DNA of 49,482 nt from positions 1 to 49,482 of the forward strand of contig JAABSA010000030.1 of assembly GCA_011390635.1 (NCBI GenBank). Reading direction: 5' to 3'. Shown here in pieces: positions 42,971-49,482 of this stretch. The notes under the pieces were generated by a model. The model was not told where the DNA came from. It worked only from the letters and a program-made list of their open reading frames with translations, and searched no databases. The DNA is from Desulfotignum sp. (GTDB lineage Bacteria; Desulfobacterota; Desulfobacteria; Desulfobacterales; Desulfobacteraceae). Both the position numbers and the translations under genes were made by a program. Positions within the stretch are counted from its first letter, which is position 1, and each line of letters starts with the position of its first letter.

Positions 42971-44833
42971 ATGATGCTGCCGGCGGGTATCACACCGGAT
43001 ATGTTTATTGTATTTGGTTTTCTGTTATGTGTCATCATCATGTTCGCAAGCGACCGGGTCCGGGTGGATATGGTGGGGCTGCTGGTCATGGTGCTGCTGC
43101 CCCTGTCTGGTGTGGTGACACCTGGTGAGGCCATCAGCGGACTGAGTTCCAATGCCGTGGTGTCCATCATCGCCGTGATCATCATCGGCCACGGCCTGGA
43201 TAAAACCGGGGTGATGAACCAGGTAGCGGCCCGGATCGTCAAACTGTCCGGGAAAAGCCAGACACGGATGATGGCACTGGTGGCGGGCACGGTGGCGTTT
43301 TTGTCCAGTTTCATGCAGAATATCGGTGCGGCGGCCCTGTTTCTGCCGGCTGTCAACCGCATGTGCCGGCAATTGAACGTTCCCATATCCCGGATACTGA
43401 TTCCCATGGGATATGCCGCTGTTATAGGCGGATGCATCACCCTGGTGGGGTCCAGTCCCCTGATTCTGCTCAATGACCTGGCCGCTTCCTGGTGGGCCAA
43501 CAATCCGGATCTTGTTTCCCATAAACCCTTTGAAGCCCTTTCCTTGTTTTCTGTGGCCCCGGTGGGCATTGCCCTGGTTGCGGCGGCCCTTGTATATTTT
43601 ATTGTTCTGGGCCCATGGGTCCTGCCCAAAGGTGCTCCCACTGAAGATGCCTGCAACCTGCTGAACCATGACCTGGAATGTACCTATGGCCGGGAGGTGA
43701 GCAAGGTGTTTGAACTGAGGGTGCCTGCAAATTTTTACACCCGTCGCCTGGAAGAACTGGAACTGCGGCCAAAGTATCATGCCACCGTGGTCTGCATCTC
43801 CAAGCACAACGACCGGTACCGGGTTACCGAACCCGGACGGGCAGATGTTATTGAACCCCATGATGTGGTGGGAATCGTGGCCAATGAAGAACACATACGG
43901 GATTTATCTCTGAACATGGGATGGGTCCTGGAACCGGAACTCAACCGTTTGTCCGGTGTATTGTCCGTGGATCATGCCGGCATCACCGAGGCGATTGTCA
44001 CTCCCAGATCCGAACTGGTGGGAAAAACCTTTCACGAATATGGATTCCGCAAAAAACTGCGGGTCAATCCCCTGGCCCTGTATCGCCAGAACCAGGTGAT
44101 TCTGGAAAATATATCAGAAATAAAAATCCAGCCCGGGGATGCATTTCTTCTCCATGGTGAATGGGAAAAATTTCACCTGCTCAAGCAAAAACCCCTGCTG
44201 GCCTTTACCGAGCATTTGAAAGGGGAAATTCTGTATCCGGAAAACGGGGGCAAAGCCTTAGCCTGCCTGGGCCTGGCCCTTGTCATGGCCCTGGGGTTCC
44301 ATATCCAGCTGTCCATCTCCCTTCTGGCCGGGGCGGTCTCCATGGTCCTGACCCGGGTGATGACCCTGGATGAGGCCTACCGGAGTGTGGACTGGATGAC
44401 GGTATTTTTGTTGGCCGGGCTCATTCCGCTGGGTATCGCCTTTGAAAAGACCGGGGCTGCAGAATTCCTGGCCACAGGTCTCACCCATCTGCTGCGTGAT
44501 TTTTTAACTCCGGTGACCATGTTTCTGCTGGTGGGTGCCTTAACTTCCGCATTTACGTTGTTCGTATCCAACATCGGGGCCACCGTGCTCATGATTCCCC
44601 TTGCCATGAACATGGCGGTTCAGTGCCAGGCTGATCCCATGATGGCTGCCATGCTCGTAGCAATTGCCGCATCCAACACCTTTGTGCTGCCCACCCACCA
44701 GGTCAATGCCCTGATCATGCGGCCAGGGGGCTACCGGGTCATAGATTATGTAAGGGCCGGCACCGGCATGACCATCATTTTCATGGCCGTGGTCATGTTC
44801 ATGCTCTGGGGGTTCTACGGCATCGCTGCCTGA
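42971..44833 (+). CDS. SLC13/DASS-type permease with two TrkA-C (RCK_C) domains
   Basis: This membrane protein of about 620 residues has two blocks of helices (about 1-225 and 425-620). They flank a soluble insert of two TrkA-C domains (about 235-415; RVPANFYTRRLEELELRPKY and VTPRSELVGKTFHEYGFRKK). Helix motifs such as GHGLDKTGVMNQVAARIVKL and SFMQNIGAAALFLP fit the SLC13/ArsB-like anion transporter clan; the C-terminal block has FVSNIGATVLMIPLAM. Such proteins carry sulfate, thiosulfate or dicarboxylates. In a presumed sulfate reducer a sulfur oxyanion is attractive but unproven. The start could be TTG 42968 or ATG 42971/42974. It follows the ferritin-like gene by 18 bp. Confidence 0.88.
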   Translation: MMLPAGITPDMFIVFGFLLCVIIMFASDRVRVDMVGLLVMVLLPLSGVVTPGEAISGLSSNAVVSIIAVIIIGHGLDKTGVMNQVAARIVKLSGKSQTRMMALVAGTVAFLSSFMQNIGAAALFLPAVNRMCRQLNVPISRILIPMGYAAVIGGCITLVGSSPLILLNDLAASWWANNPDLVSHKPFEALSLFSVAPVGIALVAAALVYFIVLGPWVLPKGAPTEDACNLLNHDLECTYGREVSKVFELRVPANFYTRRLEELELRPKYHATVVCISKHNDRYRVTEPGRADVIEPHDVVGIVANEEHIRDLSLNMGWVLEPELNRLSGVLSVDHAGITEAIVTPRSELVGKTFHEYGFRKKLRVNPLALYRQNQVILENISEIKIQPGDAFLLHGEWEKFHLLKQKPLLAFTEHLKGEILYPENGGKALACLGLALVMALGFHIQLSISLLAGAVSMVLTRVMTLDEAYRSVDWMTVFLLAGLIPLGIAFEKTGAAEFLATGLTHLLRDFLTPVTMFLLVGALTSAFTLFVSNIGATVLMIPLAMNMAVQCQADPMMAAMLVAIAASNTFVLPTHQVNALIMRPGGYRVIDYVRAGTGMTIIFMAVVMFMLWGFYGIAA

Positions 44834-44954
44834 AGGAAAAGGAGATTGTAAGCTACCGTCTCCAATGAAACCCTTTACTTTCAAGCCGGCATGACTATTG
44901 TTGAAATAACGGCACTTGTTGATATGGCACAAACACGCACCAAAAGGAGAGATC

Positions 44955-45335
44955 ATGAATGCATTGAAATTTTATTTTGAAAATACCAAAGGCACCGGCG
45001 TTCTGGCCACAGCTGACAGCGATGGCAAAGTCGATGCCGCCATCTATTCCCGGCCGCATTTTCTGGAGGAGGATACACTGGCCTTTATCATGCGGGACCG
45101 GCTGACCCACCACAACCTGACATCCAATCCCCATGCCTCGTTTCTTTTCATTGAAAACGGACCCGGATACAAGGGAAAGCGCCTGTTTTTGAAAAAGGTC
45201 AGAGAGGAAGAAAATCCCGAGCTGGTGGGAAAAATCAAACGCCGCAGATACACCGATGAAAACCTGGAACCCAAATTCCTGGTATACTTCACCCTGGAAA
45301 AGGAACTGCCTTTGATCGGTGACAGCACAAAATAG
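44955..45335 (+). CDS. Pyridoxamine 5'-phosphate oxidase-family (FMN-binding split barrel) protein
   Basis: This 126-residue protein has the split-barrel pattern GTGVLATADSDGKVDAAIYS, FIMRDRLTHHNLTSNPHASF and LFIENGPGYKGKRLFLKKV. Such small proteins bind FMN, F420 or heme and serve as oxidoreductases; the exact role is unknown. The ATG at 44955 follows AAGGAGAG by 3 bp, which decides the start over the in-frame ATG at 44916. It is convergent with the VapC-like toxin gene, whose stop lies 3 bp away. Confidence 0.85.
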   Translation: MNALKFYFENTKGTGVLATADSDGKVDAAIYSRPHFLEEDTLAFIMRDRLTHHNLTSNPHASFLFIENGPGYKGKRLFLKKVREEENPELVGKIKRRRYTDENLEPKFLVYFTLEKELPLIGDSTK

Positions 45336-45338
45336 CAG

Positions 45339-45782
45339 TTACGATAACATCTGCCCGGCATCGCTCTTAAATGGATTGATGATGGTCAAATCTTGTATGT
45401 GCTGTCCGTGCTGCAGATCCTCGGACAGCAGTATGGAACAATTTGCTTTGATTGCTGCGGCCACGATCAATGAATCCCACCAGGAAAATTGATACGTGTC
45501 CTGTATTGACCAGCTGTTTTCTATAATGCTCAGGTCCACTGTAACCGGATGCCAAGCCATCAGGTTTTTGATATCCAACCGGGCATGGCTTTCTGTCATG
45601 CCCGGTTTCAATTTCCGGGTCACCGTGACATAATATTCGTTCAGAACCTGTATACTGATCCTGCCCGTATGGTTTTCCCATAATGTTTTCAACCAGTTGG
45701 ATGATATTTTTTGTTTTTCCGGTTCGGAAGCATCCCGGAAATAAACAAGAATATTGGTATCCACAAAGCAGTTATCTTTCAT
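45339..45782 (-). CDS. vapC: PIN-domain toxin (VapC-like)
   Basis: This 147-residue PIN-domain ribonuclease has four acidic metal-binding residues, visible as Asp8 in CFVDTNILVYF, Glu49 in VLNEYYV, Asp103 in FSWWDSLIVAAA and Asp122 in LLSEDLQHGQ. VapC toxins cut tRNA or rRNA and are neutralised by a cognate antitoxin. The chosen ATG at 45782 overlaps the antitoxin gene by 11 bp and has AGGA upstream; an earlier in-frame ATG at 45791 is possible. The pair is therefore translationally coupled, as is typical for type II toxin-antitoxin systems. Confidence 0.88.
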   Translation of the reverse strand: MKDNCFVDTNILVYFRDASEPEKQKISSNWLKTLWENHTGRISIQVLNEYYVTVTRKLKPGMTESHARLDIKNLMAWHPVTVDLSIIENSWSIQDTYQFSWWDSLIVAAAIKANCSILLSEDLQHGQHIQDLTIINPFKSDAGQMLS

Positions 45783-45999
45783 GTAGATCATTCCTGGACG
45801 GATACTTGCCATCTTTTTTCAGCAATGTCGGCGGGCTGGAAAGGAATTGATTCATGGCCTGCCGATATCCTGCTTCATCCTGCATTCTTTCCTTTAATAT
45901 GGTTCCGATCCACCGGGAAACGCTGACCCGGTTTTTTGCCGCCTTGATCCTTGACCAGTCAGCGACCTCTTCCTCTAATGTAATGGTAACGTTTTTCAT
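45772..45999 (-). CDS. Antitoxin, ribbon-helix-helix type (VapB-like)
   Basis: This 75-residue protein begins MKNVTITLEEEVADWSRIKA, the N-terminal beta-strand and helix of a ribbon-helix-helix DNA-binding fold (KNRVSVSRWIGTILKER as the second helix). The C-terminal tail, with SSPPTLLKKDGKYPSRNDLH, should wrap the toxin. It precedes and overlaps the PIN toxin gene. A perfect 8-bp inverted repeat lies inside its promoter at 46040-46058, so it probably represses its own operon. GGAGG lies 6 bp upstream of the ATG on the minus strand. Confidence 0.82.
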   Translation of the reverse strand: MKNVTITLEEEVADWSRIKAAKNRVSVSRWIGTILKERMQDEAGYRQAMNQFLSSPPTLLKKDGKYPSRNDLHER

Positions 46000-46030
46000 T
46001 TTTCCTCCCTAAAGCCATACATATAACACA

Positions 46031-46059
46031 ATAATAGTGTGACACGAAAATCGTGTCAA
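46031..46059 (-). promoter_or_regulatory. Toxin-antitoxin promoter with embedded operator
   Basis: On the minus strand TTGACA (46059-46054) and TATTAT (46036-46031) are spaced by 17 bp. The inverted repeat TGACACGA-AAA-TCGTGTCA (46040-46058) covers the -35 edge and spacer. This placement fits autorepression by the VapB-like antitoxin. Confidence 0.72.
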
Positions 46060-46079
46060 GGGTTTTCTGACAGCCAAGC

Positions 46080-46108
46080 TTGACAGAAGACACCACCCGC
46101 CGTATGAT
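46080..46108 (+). promoter_or_regulatory. Sigma-70 promoter of the RND efflux operon
   Basis: TTGACA (46080-46085) and TATGAT (46103-46108) are spaced by an ideal 17 bp. The -35 box lies 20 bp from the divergent toxin-antitoxin -35 box. A leader of about 115 nt follows before the ATG at 46230. Confidence 0.7.
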
Positions 46109-46229
46109 ATGAACCGTCATGTTCAGCAAAAACCAGGCAATTCCCCATGTGGTGTTTTCCGATGCCGTATCTAACGGACAGCCCGGCATATGAACGAAGT
46201 ATCGCTCTGCAAAACTCCAAAGAGGCATC

Positions 46230-47606
46230 ATGAAACAGATCATTTACAAACTGGGAAAGACACTGCTCGTCCTGGTGCCGGTGGCTGCTGCCCTGGCAGT
46301 GACCATCTATCTTGTGACCCACAAACCAGGCCCGTCACAAAAACAGACAGAGGAAGCGGTCCAGACCCTGCGGGTGATTCCGGCCCCGGTGGTGGACCTG
46401 GTTCCCCGGGCCGAAGGGTACGGGGTCGCGGAACCGGTGCAGGTGTGGGAGGCAGTGGCTGAAGTCAGGGGCCGGGTGACTGCCACCCACCCGAGCCTGC
46501 AGCCCGGGCAGTTGATAAAAAAAGACAGCCTGCTGGTCCGGATCGACCCTACTGAATACCGCCTGGCAAAAGCCCGACTGGAAGCGACCATTGAAGAAAC
46601 CCGGGCGAAAATCGCGGAACTTGACCAGAATGAAGCAAACACCCGGCAGGTTATTGCCATTGAACAGCAGTCTCTGGCCCTGTCTCAAAAAATGCTCGAA
46701 AGAAAGCAGCAGGTGGTGGCGCGCCATGCCGTATCCAAAGATGAGGTGGACCGGGAAGAAAAAAGTTTTCTTGCCCAGAAACAGGCCCTGGAGCAGCGCA
46801 AAAATACCCTGGCGTTGATTCCCTCCCAGCGAAAGGCGCTGCACGCAGCCCTTGACCTGCACCAGACCGGCCTGAAACAGGCGCAGATCGACCTGGAAAA
46901 AACACAGATCCATGCCCCGTTTGACTGCCGGCTGGCGGATGTGTCCATCGAGCCCGGTCAGTTTGTGGGGGCGGGGCAGGCACTTTTTAAGATCCATGGC
47001 ATTGGGGCAACCCAGATCAATGCCCGGTTCCGCATGGAAACGCTGCGGCATCTGCTGGGGGGTCAGGCCGAAACCCGCTTCGGTCCGGGGATGAACACAG
47101 ATATTTTTCAACAGGTGTTTGCCGACATCACAGCTGTAGTCACCCTGCAGAACACGGACTGGTCTGTAACCTGGGAGGCGCGCATCGACCGGCTCCGGGA
47201 ATCGATGGCCGCCGGCACCCGGGAAATCCAGGTGATAGCCGTGGTGGACCGGCCCTATGAAGATGCGGTCCCGGGCGAACGTCCGCCCCTGATGCCGGGC
47301 ATGTTCTGTCACGTGGCCCTGACCGCCCCGGCCCGACCCGGACAGGTGGTGCTGCCCCGGACTGCGGTCCACGACAGTTCCGTGTTTCTGGTGGGTTTGG
47401 ACAACCGGCTGGAGAAAAAACCGGTGACCGTGGATTTTGCCCAGTCTGAGTTTGTGGTCATCGCTTCCGGCCTGTCCGGCAACGAGAAGGTGGTGGTGTC
47501 AGATCCCACATTTGCCATTACCGGCATGAAGGTACGGCCGGTAATAGATGATGATTTGCTGCAGCGCCTGAAACAACTGGCACAGGCGAAGGGCATTACA
47601 CCATGA
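46230..47606 (+). CDS. RND efflux periplasmic adaptor (membrane fusion protein)
   Basis: This 458-residue adaptor is anchored by one N-terminal helix (about 9-29). It has a lipoyl-like/beta-barrel arrangement (AEVRGRVTATHPSLQPGQLI and APFDCRLADVSIEPGQFVGA) around a long helical hairpin (about 110-215). It links an inner-membrane RND pump to an outer-membrane channel. AGAGG lies upstream of the ATG. Its stop codon overlaps the ATG of the pump gene (ATGA at 47603), so the two are translationally coupled. No outer-membrane TolC-type gene is in the window. Confidence 0.9.
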   Translation: MKQIIYKLGKTLLVLVPVAAALAVTIYLVTHKPGPSQKQTEEAVQTLRVIPAPVVDLVPRAEGYGVAEPVQVWEAVAEVRGRVTATHPSLQPGQLIKKDSLLVRIDPTEYRLAKARLEATIEETRAKIAELDQNEANTRQVIAIEQQSLALSQKMLERKQQVVARHAVSKDEVDREEKSFLAQKQALEQRKNTLALIPSQRKALHAALDLHQTGLKQAQIDLEKTQIHAPFDCRLADVSIEPGQFVGAGQALFKIHGIGATQINARFRMETLRHLLGGQAETRFGPGMNTDIFQQVFADITAVVTLQNTDWSVTWEARIDRLRESMAAGTREIQVIAVVDRPYEDAVPGERPPLMPGMFCHVALTAPARPGQVVLPRTAVHDSSVFLVGLDNRLEKKPVTVDFAQSEFVVIASGLSGNEKVVVSDPTFAITGMKVRPVIDDDLLQRLKQLAQAKGITP

Positions 47607-49482
47607 TCCGTTTTTTTGCAGGCCACCCCACAGGGGCCAACCTGCTGATGCTGGTATTTCTCATTGCCGGGGCCTTGAGTCTGCCCCAAATCCTCAAGGA
47701 AACCCAGCCGGATTTTGCCCCCACTGAAGTGGAAATCCGTATCAAATACCCCGGTGCCACGGCCCGGGAGGTGGAAGAGGTGATCTGCCAGCGGGTGGAA
47801 AACGCCGTTGACGGGATCAATTATATCAAAGAGATCCGGGCAGATGCCAGGGAAAACCTGGCGGCCATTGTGGTTGAAATGGCTGCTGCCGGCGATATCC
47901 AGACCTTTATCCGGGATATTGAAACCGGCATCGATGCCATTGATGATTTTCCCAAAGAGGTGGAACCGCCGGTGATACAGGAACTGGGCAAAACCGATCC
48001 TGTTTTGTCGGTGCTGGTGTCCGGCCCCATGGACCTGCCGGATCTCAAAGCTTATTGTGAAGATGTCAAAGACCGGCTCCAGGAAGCCGGGGTGGCCCTG
48101 GTGACCATCCAGGGTTTTTCCGATCACCAGCTGCGGATCTCTTTGTCCGATGCCGCACTGCGGAAGACCGGCCTGACAGCGGCCCGGGTAGCGGAACAGA
48201 TCGCAGCCAAAAGCAAAGATATCCCGCTAGGCCTTCTGGAAACCCGGGAAAGGGATATCCTGCTGCGGCTTGTGGACCAGCGCCGCACCGCGGCATCCCT
48301 GGAAAACCTGGTGATCCTGGCCACGCCCGAAGGCGGAGAGATCCGGCTCAAGGATATCGCCACCGTGACCGACCTGTTTGCATTTCCCGAAGAAAAAATC
48401 ATGATGAACGGGCAGCCCCAGGCCCTTCTGGCCATAGAAAAATCCAAGACCCAGGATGCCCTCAAGGTGGCACAAAAAGCCAAAGCCTTTATTTCCGAAG
48501 AACGGGCCCGGTTTCCCCGGGTGACCCTGACCCTTACCCAGGACCAGACACAGATTCTTACAGACCGCCTGAACATGCTGGTGAAAAACGGGATCCAGGG
48601 GATTTTGCTGGTGTTTGCCTTCATGTGGCTGTTCTTCAACATCCGGATCTCCTTCTGGGTGGTGATGGGATTGCCGGTTTCCTTTCTCGGGGCCTTTATC
48701 CTGGTACCCCACCTGGGGCTGAGCATCAACATGTTCACCATGGTGGGCATGCTCATGGCCATCGGCCTGCTCATGGATGATGCCATTGTGCTGGCGGAAA
48801 ACATCATGACACACCGCCAGAAAGGCAAAAACGCCCTGGCTGCGGCCGTGGACGGTGTCAAAGAGGTGGGGGCCGGGGTGATCTCCTCGTTTATCACCAC
48901 CATCTGTATCCTGGGACCCCTGGCCTTTATCGGCGGCCAGATCGGCCGGGTCCTCAAGGTGGTGCCCATGATGCTGATTCTGGTGCTGGCAATCAGCATC
49001 ATCGAAGCATTCTGGATTCTTCCCCGGCATATGAACCATGCCATGCACCAGTTTGACCTGAACCAGGCCAACCGGTTCCGCCAGGGATTTGACCGGTTTT
49101 TTGAATGGGTGCGCACCCGGATACTGGGACGGTGCATCCGTGTGCTGCTCACCTTCCGGTATCTGGTGGTAACCGTGGTGATGGGTCTGCTGATTTTGTC
49201 CGTGGGCATGGTGGCATCCGGAAAAATCAAGTTCCAGGGATTTCCCGACCTGGAGGGGGATCTGATCACAGCCCGGCTGCTGATGCCCCAGGGAACCCCG
49301 CTGTCTTTTACCGAAAACACCGTGGACCTGATCCTTGATGCCCTGGCCCGCACCAACAAACAATTTTCTTTCACACAGCCCGGGGGCCGGGATCTTGTGG
49401 AAAATGCCTATGTCCAGTACAATGTCAATACCGAGGCCTTTGAAAACGGGCCACATGTGACCACCATCACAGTGGACCTGCT
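47603..49482 (+). CDS. RND-family efflux pump, N-terminal part (runs off the window)
   Basis: The frame from ATG 47603 (MIRFFAGHPTGANLLMLVFL) is open to the end of the window, giving about 626 residues of an expected 1000 or more. The first helix, the porter region with KYPGATAREVEEVICQRVE, and helices 2-6 are visible. Tandem Asp392-Asp393 in GLLMDDAIVLAEN corresponds to the proton-relay pair of AcrB. Such pumps export drugs, metals, lipids or hydrophobic compounds; the substrate here cannot be told. The 3' end lies outside. Confidence 0.92.
   Translation, partial: MIRFFAGHPTGANLLMLVFLIAGALSLPQILKETQPDFAPTEVEIRIKYPGATAREVEEVICQRVENAVDGINYIKEIRADARENLAAIVVEMAAAGDIQTFIRDIETGIDAIDDFPKEVEPPVIQELGKTDPVLSVLVSGPMDLPDLKAYCEDVKDRLQEAGVALVTIQGFSDHQLRISLSDAALRKTGLTAARVAEQIAAKSKDIPLGLLETRERDILLRLVDQRRTAASLENLVILATPEGGEIRLKDIATVTDLFAFPEEKIMMNGQPQALLAIEKSKTQDALKVAQKAKAFISEERARFPRVTLTLTQDQTQILTDRLNMLVKNGIQGILLVFAFMWLFFNIRISFWVVMGLPVSFLGAFILVPHLGLSINMFTMVGMLMAIGLLMDDAIVLAENIMTHRQKGKNALAAAVDGVKEVGAGVISSFITTICILGPLAFIGGQIGRVLKVVPMMLILVLAISIIEAFWILPRHMNHAMHQFDLNQANRFRQGFDRFFEWVRTRILGRCIRVLLTFRYLVVTVVMGLLILSVGMVASGKIKFQGFPDLEGDLITARLLMPQGTPLSFTENTVDLILDALARTNKQFSFTQPGGRDLVENAYVQYNVNTEAFENGPHVTTITVDL

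Noticed and set aside
48124-49456. Two long minus-strand open frames opposite the RND pump
   Set aside because: The plus-strand frame from 47603 has clear RND motifs, including the tandem Asp pair; the antisense frames are Arg/Ser- or His/Gln-rich shadows.
1-49482. tRNA, rRNA, IS element or prophage in the window
   Set aside because: I saw no tRNA-like GGTTCGAATCC arm, no rRNA stretch, and no transposase, integrase or phage structural frame on either strand.

Overview
The window reads as a contiguous piece of a bacterial chromosome. It has dense, mostly housekeeping and metabolic genes on both strands and no phage, IS, CRISPR or RNA gene that I could recognise. Gene content points to an anaerobic, probably sulfate-reducing, Desulfobacterales-like organism: a chemoreceptor with a periplasmic c-type heme motif, an FdhD protein, a rubrerythrin/ferritin-like protein, a citrate synthase, a radical SAM enzyme, and several very small cysteine-rich proteins. 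The taxonomic placement is inference from gene types and protein style; no marker gene was compared.

Layout. 1-5.2 kb: the 3' end of a YigZ-family gene; an XRE-cupin regulator with a consensus promoter embedded in an 18-bp perfect inverted repeat; a LeuC/LeuD-type hydro-lyase pair; a convergent nitrilase-family hydrolase; and a radical SAM protein. 5.2-16.2 kb: NAD kinase and DNA polymerase I (minus strand), a small Cys-rich protein, a PurN-like formyltransferase with extra central residues, a heme-motif chemoreceptor, a TraB-family membrane protein, a small protein overlapping a Gate-domain membrane protein, RecN, and an FmdB-type zinc ribbon. 16.2-18.5 kb: citrate synthase and a glycerophosphodiesterase. 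18.5-23.9 kb: a GntR/FCD regulator, a saccharopine-dehydrogenase-like enzyme and a complete polar-amino-acid ABC transporter. Three GTATAC-centred palindromes at the two promoters suggest one regulon for uptake and metabolism of an amino acid or amino-acid conjugate.

23.9-34.8 kb: threonine aldolase, an MFS transporter, the decayed remains of a hybrid sensor kinase (26480-27203), a receiver protein followed by a paralogous pseudo-receiver fused to a FapA/DUF342 domain, a 3-hydroxyisobutyrate-dehydrogenase-family enzyme, a second MFS transporter, uracil permease and uracil phosphoribosyltransferase. Short GGGGTCAGA-type palindromic repeats lie at several gene ends in 31.4-34.1 kb. 34.8-41.1 kb: PriA, a zinc-ribbon PilZ-like protein, a sigma-54 activator with a GAF domain, and RtcB RNA ligase directly behind it.

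41.2-49.5 kb: a small zinc-ribbon protein, FdhD overlapping a ferritin-like protein, an SLC13/TrkA-C transporter, a pyridoxamine-oxidase-like protein, a VapBC-like toxin-antitoxin pair with an operator inside its promoter, and divergently an RND efflux adaptor and pump. The pump gene runs off the right end. The observations I consider most worth following up are the receiver/pseudo-receiver-FapA pair, the GAF-type sigma-54 activator coupled to RtcB, the heme chemoreceptor, the palindrome-controlled leuCD-type operon, and the GntR regulon.
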